From Rhizobium etli_C (GTDB lineage Bacteria; Pseudomonadota; Alphaproteobacteria; Rhizobiales; Rhizobiaceae): 64,000 nucleotides of DNA. The stretch's first letter is position 1, and each line of letters starts with the position of its first letter. The stretch is from the NCBI RefSeq assembly GCF_014198605.1, contig NZ_JACIHU010000011.1. The stretch is one strand, 5' to 3'. Both the position numbers and the translations under genes were made by a program. The notes beneath the pieces are model-generated. The model searched no databases. It was given only the letters and a program-made list of their open reading frames with translations, and had not been told where the DNA came from. Below are positions 46,190 through 53,908 of this stretch, in pieces.

Positions 46190-47502
46190 GCAACGATCTC
46201 TTCGCGCCGCGCGTTCCGGAAGAGGTGGCCGCCAAGCGACCGCTTGCCGACCGGCTGCGGCCGAAGACGCTTGCCGACGTCACCGGTCAGGAACATCTGA
46301 CCGGTGAGGATGGCGTGCTGAAGCGGATGATCGAGAGCGGTTCGCTCGGCTCGATGATCTTCTGGGGTCCGCCCGGCACCGGGAAGACGACGGTGGCGCG
46401 GCTCCTGTCCGGCGAGGCGGGGCTGGCCTTCGAGCAGATCTCGGCGATCTTTTCCGGCGTCGCCGATCTGAAGAAGGTGTTCGAGACTGCCCGCCTGCGC
46501 CGCATGGACGGCCGTCAGACGCTGCTCTTCGTCGACGAGATCCATCGTTTCAACCGCGCCCAGCAGGACAGCTTCTTGCCTGTTATGGAGGATGGCACCG
46601 TCATCCTCGTCGGCGCCACCACCGAAAACCCGTCCTTCGAGCTCAACGCCGCTCTTTTGTCGCGCGCCCGCGTGCTGACCTTCAAGTCGCATGACGAGCA
46701 GAGCCTGGAGGAACTGCTGAAGCGCGCCGAGGCGATCGAGCAGAAGCCGCTGCCGCTGGCGGAGGAAGCGCGCGCCAGCCTGATCCGCATGGCCGACGGC
46801 GACGGCCGCGCGGTGCTGACGCTCGCAGAAGAGGTCTGGCGCGCTGCGCGCGAAGGCGAGACCTTCGATACCGAAGGCCTGACGCGCATCGTCCAGCGCC
46901 GCGCTCCGGTCTATGACAAGGCGCAGGACGGCCACTACAATCTGATCTCGGCGCTGCATAAATCCGTGCGCGGCTCGGACCCCGACGCCGCCCTTTATTA
47001 TCTCGCCCGCATGTTCGATGCCGGCGAGGATCCGCTCTATCTCGGCCGGCGGCTGGTGCGCATGGCGGTGGAGGATATCGGTCTTGCCGATCCGCAGGCG
47101 CTGGTGATCTGCAATGCCGCCAAGGATGCCTATGAGTATCTCGGCTCGCCGGAAGGCGAGCTGGCGCTCGCCCAAGCCTGCGTCTATCTCGCCACCGCGC
47201 CGAAATCGAACGCCGTCTACACCGCCTTCAAGGCCGCAAGCCAGGCCGCCAAGCAGAACGGCTCGCTGCTGCCGCCCAAGCACATCCTCAATGCGCCGAC
47301 CAAGCTGATGAAGGGCGAGGGTTATGGCGAAGGTTATCGCTACGACCATGACGAGCCGGACGCTTTTTCCGGCCAGGATTATTTTCCGGAGAAAATGGGC
47401 CGCCAGACCTTCTACGATCCGCCGGAACGCGGTTTCGAACGCGACATCCGCAAGCGGCTGGAATGGTGGGCGAAGCTTCGCAAGGAACGCAATCCGCGCT
47501 GA
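46186..47502 (+). CDS. rarA: Replication-associated recombination protein A (AAA+ ATPase)
   Basis: A 438-residue clamp-loader-like ATPase of the RarA/MgsA/WRNIP1 family acting at stalled forks. Walker A GPPGTGKTT is at residues 61-69, Walker B LLFVDEIHRFN follows, then sensor 1 VGATTENPSFELN and the C-terminal tetramerisation part with YEYLGSPEGELALAQACVYLA. It starts inside the stop of the Deg protease gene, so translation is probably coupled although the functions differ. Confidence 0.95.
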   Translation: MSNDLFAPRVPEEVAAKRPLADRLRPKTLADVTGQEHLTGEDGVLKRMIESGSLGSMIFWGPPGTGKTTVARLLSGEAGLAFEQISAIFSGVADLKKVFETARLRRMDGRQTLLFVDEIHRFNRAQQDSFLPVMEDGTVILVGATTENPSFELNAALLSRARVLTFKSHDEQSLEELLKRAEAIEQKPLPLAEEARASLIRMADGDGRAVLTLAEEVWRAAREGETFDTEGLTRIVQRRAPVYDKAQDGHYNLISALHKSVRGSDPDAALYYLARMFDAGEDPLYLGRRLVRMAVEDIGLADPQALVICNAAKDAYEYLGSPEGELALAQACVYLATAPKSNAVYTAFKAASQAAKQNGSLLPPKHILNAPTKLMKGEGYGEGYRYDHDEPDAFSGQDYFPEKMGRQTFYDPPERGFERDIRKRLEWWAKLRKERNPR

Positions 47503-47514
47503 GCCGTCTGAACG

Positions 47515-47826
47515 TCAGGAGGACCGCGGCGTCTTCTGATTGGCTGGCGCGGCGATCACCTTGACGGCGGATTCCGCCAGCCCGTGATGACCTTCCATGT
47601 CGACGACGACATGCCAGTGACCGCTTTCGGGAACGGCGAGCTTGACCGGCGATTTGCGCGCCACGCCGCCGATATATTTGAAATCGAGAACCTCGGTAAA
47701 ACGCTGGAAGTTCGGCGCCGTCATCAGCCGCACATTGTTCACCGCATTCAACGACACCTCGACGATCGTCCCGGCGCGTTGTTCCCTGAGATCGTAATGG
47801 GTGAAGCGAAAATTCGGTTTCGGCAT
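47515..47826 (-). CDS. DUF1883 family protein
   Basis: A 103-residue soluble protein starting MPKPNFRFTHYDLREQRAGT. The stretch VEVSLNAVNNVRLMTAPNFQRF and VPESGHWHVVVDMEGH match my memory of DUF1883, a small beta-rich domain that in other proteins is fused to TIR domains. It is convergent with rarA. Function unknown; here it stands alone without a TIR partner. Confidence 0.75.
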   Translation of the reverse strand: MPKPNFRFTHYDLREQRAGTIVEVSLNAVNNVRLMTAPNFQRFTEVLDFKYIGGVARKSPVKLAVPESGHWHVVVDMEGHHGLAESAVKVIAAPANQKTPRSS

Positions 47827-47949
47827 CGGTCTCGTGCTGTCTGAAGTCTCTGCGCCGAGATTTTACCAGCAAGCCGGTTAAAGAAAAGTTGGAAATCGGC
47901 CGTTCGGCCGGTCTGCGTCTTGCCGGCGCGGAACCGCGCGTGGAAGGGC

Positions 47950-48102
47950 TCAGAGCGCGGCGTAGACGATGTAAACTTCGACGCAGGCGAGCAGAACGCT
48001 GAAGACGATCAGCACCCAGGCGGTGCGCTTTTCACGTATCTGCCGGCCGCCGCGCCTGATCCTGCGTGGGCGGAGGGGGTGGAAGGCGGAGATATTTCGC
48101 AT
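47950..48102 (-). CDS. Small basic membrane protein (50 aa)
   Basis: Starts MRNISAFHPLRPRRIRRGGR and ends with one hydrophobic span, WVLIVFSVLLACVEVYIVYA. AAAGG lies 10-14 bases upstream. A longer frame to 48432 would overlap the divergent hydrolase gene and is rejected. Arg-rich cytoplasmic head plus one C-terminal helix; no family recognised. Confidence 0.5.
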   Translation of the reverse strand: MRNISAFHPLRPRRIRRGGRQIREKRTAWVLIVFSVLLACVEVYIVYAAL

Positions 48103-48286
48103 GGCATTTGACCTTTGCAGTGATGGCGAGAGTCTACTGCCGGCCGCGATAGGAAATCCATTCGGGGCGAGGGACGAAAATATAGAAATGGCATAAAGGC
48201 GGTTGGCAGAAATATCGAAACAGAGTGTCGGAAAATGATCGCCACTGCCGTCCTTGCGGTATCGATGCAAACATGGAGCAAGGAAC

Positions 48287-49224
48287 ATGTCGAAGATGAG
48301 GCTGATATCGATGATCGCAACCGCGGCCGCCTTCCTGGCAGCGCCCGATATGGCAGGCGCCGGCGCGCCTTCTATCGAGGACAAGGCAGCAGCACCGATC
48401 ACCAGGAAGGGAAGCGTGCCGGTCAACGGCATCGATTATTATTACGAGATCCGCGGCGAGGGCGAACCGCTGCTGCTGCTGCACGGCGGCCTCGGGCAGA
48501 TCGAGATGTTTACGCCTGTCATGCCTGTTTTCACCGATCACCGGCAGGTGATCGCCGTCGATCTCCAGGGCCATGGCCGCACGCCGCTCGGCAATCGGCC
48601 GATCGAGCTTCCGGATATCGGCGCCGATCTCGCGATCCTGGTGAAGCAGCTCGGCTACGACAAGGTCGACGTCTTCGGCTATTCCTTCGGTGGCGGGGTG
48701 GCGCTGAATATGGCAGCGAATGCGCCCGACCGCGTCCGCCGGCTGGTGATCCTCTCGGCGCCCTATGCGCAGAACGGCTTCTTCCCGGAGATGCTGCCGC
48801 AGCAGGCGGCCGTTGGCGCCGGTATGGCCGAGATGATGAAGGACACGCCGATGTTCCTCTCCTACAAGGCGGTGGCGCCCGACGTTTCCGAATTCCTAAG
48901 CTGCTCGACGCCATGGGGGCGCTAATGCGCAAACCCATCGATTATAGCGATGCTGTCGCCAAGCTCACCATGCCTGTCATGCTGATCTACGGCGATGCCG
49001 ACATGATACGCCCTGAGCACATGATCGACTTCTATCACAAGCTCGGCGGCGGTCTGCGCGACGCGGGCTGGATGCGGGAGAACATGTCGAAGAACCGGCT
49101 GGCGATCCTGCCCGATCTCACCCACTACGAGACCTTCGCCTCGCCCCTCGTGGCGACCGTGGCGATGACCTTCCTCGACGGCGGCGGCAAGGCGCCGAAC
49201 TGGGCCGAGCAGGTCGGAAAGTAA
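48287..49224 (+). pseudogene. Exported alpha/beta hydrolase, frameshifted
   Basis: From ATG 48287 (AAGGA upstream) the frame gives a signal peptide (MSKMRLISMIATAAAFLAAP) and an alpha/beta hydrolase fold with LLLLHGGLGQIEMF, nucleophile elbow GYSFGGG and VIAVDLQGHGRT, but stops at 48925. The neighbouring frame then gives KLLDAMGALMRKPIDYSDAV and the acid/His part MLIYGDADMIRPEH and LPDLTHYETF to 49224. One base appears to be missing near 48896. The intact product would be about 312 residues. Either a true pseudogene or a sequencing error; without the second half the catalytic His is lost. Confidence 0.8.
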
Positions 49225-49228
49225 TGGA

Positions 49229-49251
49229 AGGCGGCCGGGCAATGGCCGCCT
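49229..49251 (+). terminator. Hairpin after the hydrolase gene
   Basis: AGGCGGCC pairs perfectly with GGCCGCCT around GGGCAAT, starting 5 bases after the stop. Only CTTC follows, so it is a weak intrinsic terminator at best. The remaining 186 bases to the next gene show nothing recognisable. Confidence 0.45.
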
Positions 49252-49437
49252 CTTCATTGCCATCAGCTGTCGCGCCGGTTTCTCCCGGTCCGGCGGCGTC
49301 ACCACAGGATCGTTTCCGCGACCGGCACGCGGCGAGAGGCGAATGCCAATTTGCCGCAAGGCGTTCTTTCCTGCGTCAAGATGCGCCGCCGCCGCATCCG
49401 GAAATGCGGATGCATCGGCGGCATCGGTTTTGCCTCT

Positions 49438-50289
49438 TCAGGCCACAGCCGTCGTTTCGCTTGCAAAATCCGTAGAGAGAGCGAGCTCCCGCCAGGCGGC
49501 CAGTTCCTTTTCGACGTTCGCATGCTGCGCCTCGATCATAGCCACCGTATCGCTGCCGAACGGCATGCGCAGCGGCGGGTTGGCCGAGTTGACCATCGTC
49601 ATGATGCCGGCAGCGAGCTTTGCAGGGTTGCCGGGCTGCGCATGGTTGGCGTCGGCGGCGAAATTGCGCATGTTGCCGGCCGGCGTGCCTTCGTAGTCGG
49701 CAATGGAGGCCGGGCTTACCGCGAGCGACGTGTCGGAAAGAAAGTCCGTCCGGAAGAAGCCGGGTTCGATGATCGTCACCTTGATGCCGAAGGGTTCGAG
49801 TTCAGCGGCCATCGATTCCGACAGCCCCTCGACGGCGAATTTCGTCGAGCCGTAGACACCCCAGCCGGGATAGCCGAAATAACCGCCGATCGATGAGAAG
49901 TTCAGGACATGGCCGGAGCGCTGGCGGCGCATATAGGGCAGTACGGCGCGTGTCACCTTCAGGAGACCAAAGACGTTCGTGGCATAGAGCCTTTCGATCT
50001 CTCCGGCCGTGGCCTCCTCGACAGCGCCGAGCAGCCCGTAGCCGGCATTGTTAGCGAGAACATCGATGCGGCCGAAGCGGGCGATGCCGGCAGCCGCGGC
50101 CTCGTTCGCCTGCGCCTCATTGGTTACGTCGAGGGCGGCGGCAATGAGGTTTGGATGATCGCCGAACTGCTCGGTCACTGTCTTTGGATTGCGGGCGGTG
50201 GCGATGACGCCATCGCCGGCTGCCAGCGCTTCCTTGGTCATCAGCGCGCCGAAGCCGCGGGATGCACCAGTGATGAACCAGATTTTCAT
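49438..50289 (-). CDS. Short-chain dehydrogenase/reductase
   Basis: A 283-residue classical SDR. Cofactor motif TGASRGFG at residues 7-14, NNAGYG, catalytic Ser in NFSSIGG and the YGSTK Tyr-Lys pair are present. The TARNPKT segment with basic residues after the second strand suggests NADP preference. It diverges from a LysR regulator gene, the usual layout of a regulator and its target. Substrate unknown. Confidence 0.88.
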   Translation of the reverse strand: MKIWFITGASRGFGALMTKEALAAGDGVIATARNPKTVTEQFGDHPNLIAAALDVTNEAQANEAAAAGIARFGRIDVLANNAGYGLLGAVEEATAGEIERLYATNVFGLLKVTRAVLPYMRRQRSGHVLNFSSIGGYFGYPGWGVYGSTKFAVEGLSESMAAELEPFGIKVTIIEPGFFRTDFLSDTSLAVSPASIADYEGTPAGNMRNFAADANHAQPGNPAKLAAGIMTMVNSANPPLRMPFGSDTVAMIEAQHANVEKELAAWRELALSTDFASETTAVA

Positions 50290-50353
50290 GACGAATTCCT
50301 CTTGGATTGTTCGACTGTAGGGGGCGTCGCATCTATGTGCTGACGGGATGAAT

Positions 50354-50382
50354 TTGACCGAAAATCTGCTGATGTATAAGAT
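50354..50382 (+). promoter_or_regulatory. Candidate promoter of the LysR gene
   Basis: TTGACC at 50354-50359, a 17-base spacer, TAAGAT at 50377-50382. It lies in the 130-base gap shared with the divergent SDR gene, where the regulator should bind. Confidence 0.45.
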
Positions 50383-50419
50383 TTGTTATTCTCGAGACTA
50401 TGATGAGTGAAATTCAGCA

Positions 50420-51307
50420 ATGCGTGCGACCGAACTCTCCGAACTTGCGGCCTTTGCGGCGGTGGCGCGGCACAAGAGCTTCCGCAAGGCGGGGGAGGAG
50501 CGGGGCGTCACTGCCTCTGCCGTCAGCCATGCCGTGCTCAATCTCGAGGACCGGATCGGCATCCGTCTGCTCAACCGCACGACACGCAGCGTGTCGTTGA
50601 CCGAAGCCGGCGAACTCCTAGTCTCCCATCTCGATCCGGCCTTCGGGGAAATGGCGGCGGCGCTCGATGCGTTGAACCGTTACCGCGACACGCCCTTCGG
50701 CAAAGTGAGGATCAACGTGCCGAATTCGATCGGTCCCTTCGTCATCGGCCGTATCATTGCTCCGTTGCTCCAACGCAATCCGAATTTGCAGCTGGAGATC
50801 AACGCAACCGACAGGCTGGTCGATATCGTCGAGGAGGGTTTCGATGCAGGCATTCGTTTCGGCGAGCGCGTCACCGAGGGCATGATCGCGCTACGCATCA
50901 AGCCACGCATCCGCCTGGTCGTGGTCGGTTCGCCCGCCTATTTCGAGAGCCGGCCGAAACCGGCGACGCCCCACGAACTCAAGGGCCATCTCTGCATCCA
51001 GAACATGTTTCCATCAGGTGCGCGTTATGCCTGGGAATTCGAGAAGGACGGCCAGACGGTGAGCTTTCAGCCGACCGGACCGCTGTCGCTCGACGATCAC
51101 GAGCTGATGATGCAGGCAGCGCTCGGCGGCGTCGGCCTTGCCTATATCTGGGAGCCCCGTGTCGAAAAAGCCGTTGCCGGCGGCGAGCTGATCCAGGTGC
51201 TCGACGACTGGTGCCAGCCGGAGGAACCGCTCTATCTCTACTATCCGAGCCGCCGCCATATGTCGGCGGGTTTCAGGGCGGTCATCGACGCGATCAGGGC
51301 GGAGTAA
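50420..51307 (+). CDS. LysR-family transcriptional regulator
   Basis: A 295-residue regulator. The winged helix covers residues 1-60 (LSELAAFAAVARHKSFRKAG, then GVTASAVSHAVLNLEDRIG and LLNRTTRSVSLTEAG). The rest is the periplasmic-binding-like effector domain. It probably controls the divergent SDR gene and itself; the inducer cannot be predicted. GCAATG context gives only a weak ribosome site. Confidence 0.92.
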   Translation: MRATELSELAAFAAVARHKSFRKAGEERGVTASAVSHAVLNLEDRIGIRLLNRTTRSVSLTEAGELLVSHLDPAFGEMAAALDALNRYRDTPFGKVRINVPNSIGPFVIGRIIAPLLQRNPNLQLEINATDRLVDIVEEGFDAGIRFGERVTEGMIALRIKPRIRLVVVGSPAYFESRPKPATPHELKGHLCIQNMFPSGARYAWEFEKDGQTVSFQPTGPLSLDDHELMMQAALGGVGLAYIWEPRVEKAVAGGELIQVLDDWCQPEEPLYLYYPSRRHMSAGFRAVIDAIRAE

Positions 51308-51320
51308 AGACGCTCAATTC

Positions 51321-51884
51321 CTATCCGCGCATGCCGGCGATCGTCTGAAGCGCCTCAAAATAAATCGTCAGGTCGCGGGCAGGATCCTCAGGCAGCTCTG
51401 CGGCACGGAATACCTTGCCTCCCGTCGCCTCGATGCCCCCGTCGATCATCAGGTTATCGGCCATGCCGTGATTTTCGATCGCGATGCCGTCCGGTCCGCG
51501 CGGGCGTCCGCTCGCGACATCGATCTCCAGCCCCGCATACCAGATCGAACGAACACGCAGGCCATAGTCGTCGGGGTGGTTGGTATAGGCGAAAACCGAT
51601 TTTCCGAGCGCGATCATGAAACCGATTTCGTAGACCGTGCCCGGGTCGGCGCTGACGCCCCGAAACGGCGTGATGTTGGCAAGGCAGATATCGGCCCGGC
51701 GCATGGCGTCGTCGTTGCGTGCGTAGATCTCTGCGGCCGTCCGCTTCACCGGCGTCTGGTTTTCGTCGCTGCCGGGACCGGTCGGTTCGAAACCGAACTG
51801 GCGGGCCAATCGGCGTTTTTCGGCCATGATGGGCATGGCATCGGGAAGAAAGACTTCCGGGCCGGCAAGGTAAATCGTGGTCAT
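51321..51884 (-). CDS. Nucleoside 2-deoxyribosyltransferase
   Basis: A 187-residue enzyme of the family that transfers or hydrolyses 2-deoxyribose on nucleosides in salvage. It begins MTTIYLAGPEVF; RADICLANITPFRG and the PGTVYEIGFMIALGK segment hold the conserved Asp and Glu of the active site. GGATACCG lies upstream. It is convergent with the LysR gene with 13 bases between. Confidence 0.88.
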   Translation of the reverse strand: MTTIYLAGPEVFLPDAMPIMAEKRRLARQFGFEPTGPGSDENQTPVKRTAAEIYARNDDAMRRADICLANITPFRGVSADPGTVYEIGFMIALGKSVFAYTNHPDDYGLRVRSIWYAGLEIDVASGRPRGPDGIAIENHGMADNLMIDGGIEATGGKVFRAAELPEDPARDLTIYFEALQTIAGMRG

Positions 51885-52022
51885 CGGTATCCTTCATTCC
51901 TATGCGAGCCGAAGCGCCGGGGGTGGGGCAGGGCAGCTTATTTCCGACGGAAGCGCGGCAATTGGCAAGCCGCGCCGGCAGAGATCGTCGTTTTTCTTTC
52001 GGCCATCGGGTAAAGCGGGCGC

Positions 52023-52118
52023 ATGAAAAGCGTGAGGTTCATGCCCGTCGCCCTTTTGACTCCGCTGGACGAAGCGGCCAAAGATACCGCCATCACCAGC
52101 ATCATCGGGAGAGGTTGA
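52023..52118 (+). CDS. Possible upstream small frame coupled to the hydrolase gene
   Basis: A 31-codon frame (MKSVRFMPVALLTPLDEAAK start) whose TGA overlaps the ATG of the hydrolase by one base (TGATG). Its own ribosome site is weak. It may be a leader frame that couples translation, or chance. Confidence 0.25.
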   Translation: MKSVRFMPVALLTPLDEAAKDTAITSIIGRG

Positions 52119-53155
52119 TGAAGGGGCGGATTGTGCCAAATCGAAGAACGCCAAAGCGGCTCAAATATCTGTTTCCCGCTATGGCCGCGCTGATGCTATC
52201 GGCTTCGGCAGCGTTCGGGCAGGACGTCGGACCGCAAAGCCAGGCCTCGCGCGAGCAGGTCGAAAAACTCGTCGGCCTCTGGAAGGATCACTTTGCCGGC
52301 GCCGATAGCCTGCAGCAGCGCCGCACCGCCTTCAAGTCGCTGATGGAGACGACGCCGGGGCCGACACGCATCCAGGTTCGGCAGGTCGATGCGGACGGCA
52401 TCGATGCGGAACTGATGTGGCCCGCCCGCCTTCATCACCCGATCGGTGAAAGGGTGATCCTCTATATTCATGGCGGCGGCTTCTCCAGCGGCTCCATCCG
52501 CACGCACAGCCTGCTTGCCGGCTCGCTCGCCAAGGCCGCATCCAGCGATGTTCTTCTCATCGATTATCGGCTGACGCCCGAATATACCTATCCCGCGCAG
52601 ATCAACGACGCGCTGACGGCCTATCGCTGGCTTCTCGACAACGGCTATCGCAACGACAACGTCGTCGTGGCGGGAGACGGCGCCGGCGGCAACATCGCGA
52701 TCGAGACCGTGCTGCGGCAGATGCAGGTCGGAAAGGCGCTGCCGGCGGCCGTCATTGCGCTCAGCCCCATCACCGATCTTGCCGCGACGGGCGGATCGAT
52801 GACATCGAATGCCGAAAGCGATCCGCTGGTCGGCAAAGACTGGATCGAGACTTTGCGTAAGGCCTATCTCGGCCGAAAGTCTCCGACCGATCCCCAGGCA
52901 TCGCCGCTTTATGCCGACCTGACGGGCTTTCCGCCGCTGCTGCTGCAGGTCGGTTCCGGCGAAGTCCTGCTTGATGATACGCTGCGGCTCGCCGACAAGG
53001 CGCGCCGGGCGGGCGTCGACGTCACCACCGAGGTCTGGCCGGGCATGCCGCATCAGTGGCAGTTGTTTCCTTCGCTGCTCGACGATGCCGACCGGGCGAG
53101 CCAGAATATCGCCGAGTTTGCGATCCGGCACTTTGCCGACAAACCGCAAGAGTAG
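52118..53155 (+). CDS. HSL-type alpha/beta hydrolase lacking the nucleophile serine
   Basis: A 345-residue exported protein: signal peptide about residues 14-35 (ending SAAFGQ), then an HSL-family hydrolase domain. The oxyanion motif HGGGF is at 118-122, the acid lies in LLDD (286-287) and His312 in MPHQWQ. The nucleophile elbow, GDSAGG in the family, reads GDGAGG: codon GGC at 52679-52681 gives Gly188 in place of Ser. The rest of the fold is well kept, so it is either a pseudo-enzyme with a binding role or a recently inactivated esterase. GGGAGAGG gives the ribosome site. Confidence 0.88.
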   Translation: MKGRIVPNRRTPKRLKYLFPAMAALMLSASAAFGQDVGPQSQASREQVEKLVGLWKDHFAGADSLQQRRTAFKSLMETTPGPTRIQVRQVDADGIDAELMWPARLHHPIGERVILYIHGGGFSSGSIRTHSLLAGSLAKAASSDVLLIDYRLTPEYTYPAQINDALTAYRWLLDNGYRNDNVVVAGDGAGGNIAIETVLRQMQVGKALPAAVIALSPITDLAATGGSMTSNAESDPLVGKDWIETLRKAYLGRKSPTDPQASPLYADLTGFPPLLLQVGSGEVLLDDTLRLADKARRAGVDVTTEVWPGMPHQWQLFPSLLDDADRASQNIAEFAIRHFADKPQE

Positions 53156-53167
53156 GCGCCTACGCCC

Positions 53168-53791
53168 TCATTGCGATGTGCCGCGCGATGGAGAAGGCGC
53201 AAGAGGCCTCTCGACCTGCCGGCCGACGCTGAGCGCCTTGCGCACATTCGGCTCCAGCCGCTCGATATAGGCGTGGTCGGGTGCGGCACCCAGCGCATCC
53301 AGCATTTTCGAGAAGAAACAGCGGGCCGCCGCCGCCGCCGTGACGTCGAAGATTTCGGCATCACTCAGCCCGTGTTTTTTCAACCCGTCTATATCCTGCT
53401 GCGTCACCGATGTCGCGTCGCGCGCCACCTTGGCGGCGAAGGCCATGATCGCCCGTTCGCTGGCGTCGATCGGCGCCTTTTCCGTCTCGTTGACGACAGC
53501 CGTCAGCCCGTCGCTGGTAAACCCCTCGCGCAGCAGCACGGAACCGTGCGCCAGCATGCAATAAGAGGATTTCAGTTCCTTGGCCGCCGCCAGCGTCGCC
53601 AGTTCATAGCGCCTGAGGCTCATATGGTTGCGAATGCTCGCAAGCAGCGTCGCCCAGCACTCCATCACCTCCGGCCTGTGGCCGAAGGCACGATACATGT
53701 TCGGTAGATAACCATAATTCGCCTCGGCCGACGCATACATCGACGTCGTCTTCTCGCTGGCGGATGCATTGGGGGTGTGAATGAAAGCCAC
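53168..53791 (-). CDS. Carboxymuconolactone decarboxylase/AhpD-like protein
   Basis: A 207-residue helical protein of the AhpD-like peroxidase-related group. The active-site region is SSYCMLAHGSVLLREG (one Cys, then His), and NYGYLPNMYRAFGHRPEVME is typical of the N-terminal half. I choose the GTG at 53791 because AGGAGG lies 8 bases before it; a TTG at 53845 would add 18 residues with no ribosome site. Possible role in peroxide removal; reaction unproven. Confidence 0.82.
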   Translation of the reverse strand: MAFIHTPNASASEKTTSMYASAEANYGYLPNMYRAFGHRPEVMECWATLLASIRNHMSLRRYELATLAAAKELKSSYCMLAHGSVLLREGFTSDGLTAVVNETEKAPIDASERAIMAFAAKVARDATSVTQQDIDGLKKHGLSDAEIFDVTAAAAARCFFSKMLDALGAAPDHAYIERLEPNVRKALSVGRQVERPLAPSPSRGTSQ

Positions 53792-53908
53792 GGCATGGTC
53801 CTCCTCTATTGCCGAGAAGGATAGGGTAGATATGCCGGACAGCAATCCTGTGCCGTCAGTTCGAGCGCGAGCCGTCAGCCTACATATTTCGGCGGTGCCG
53901 GAGACTGC

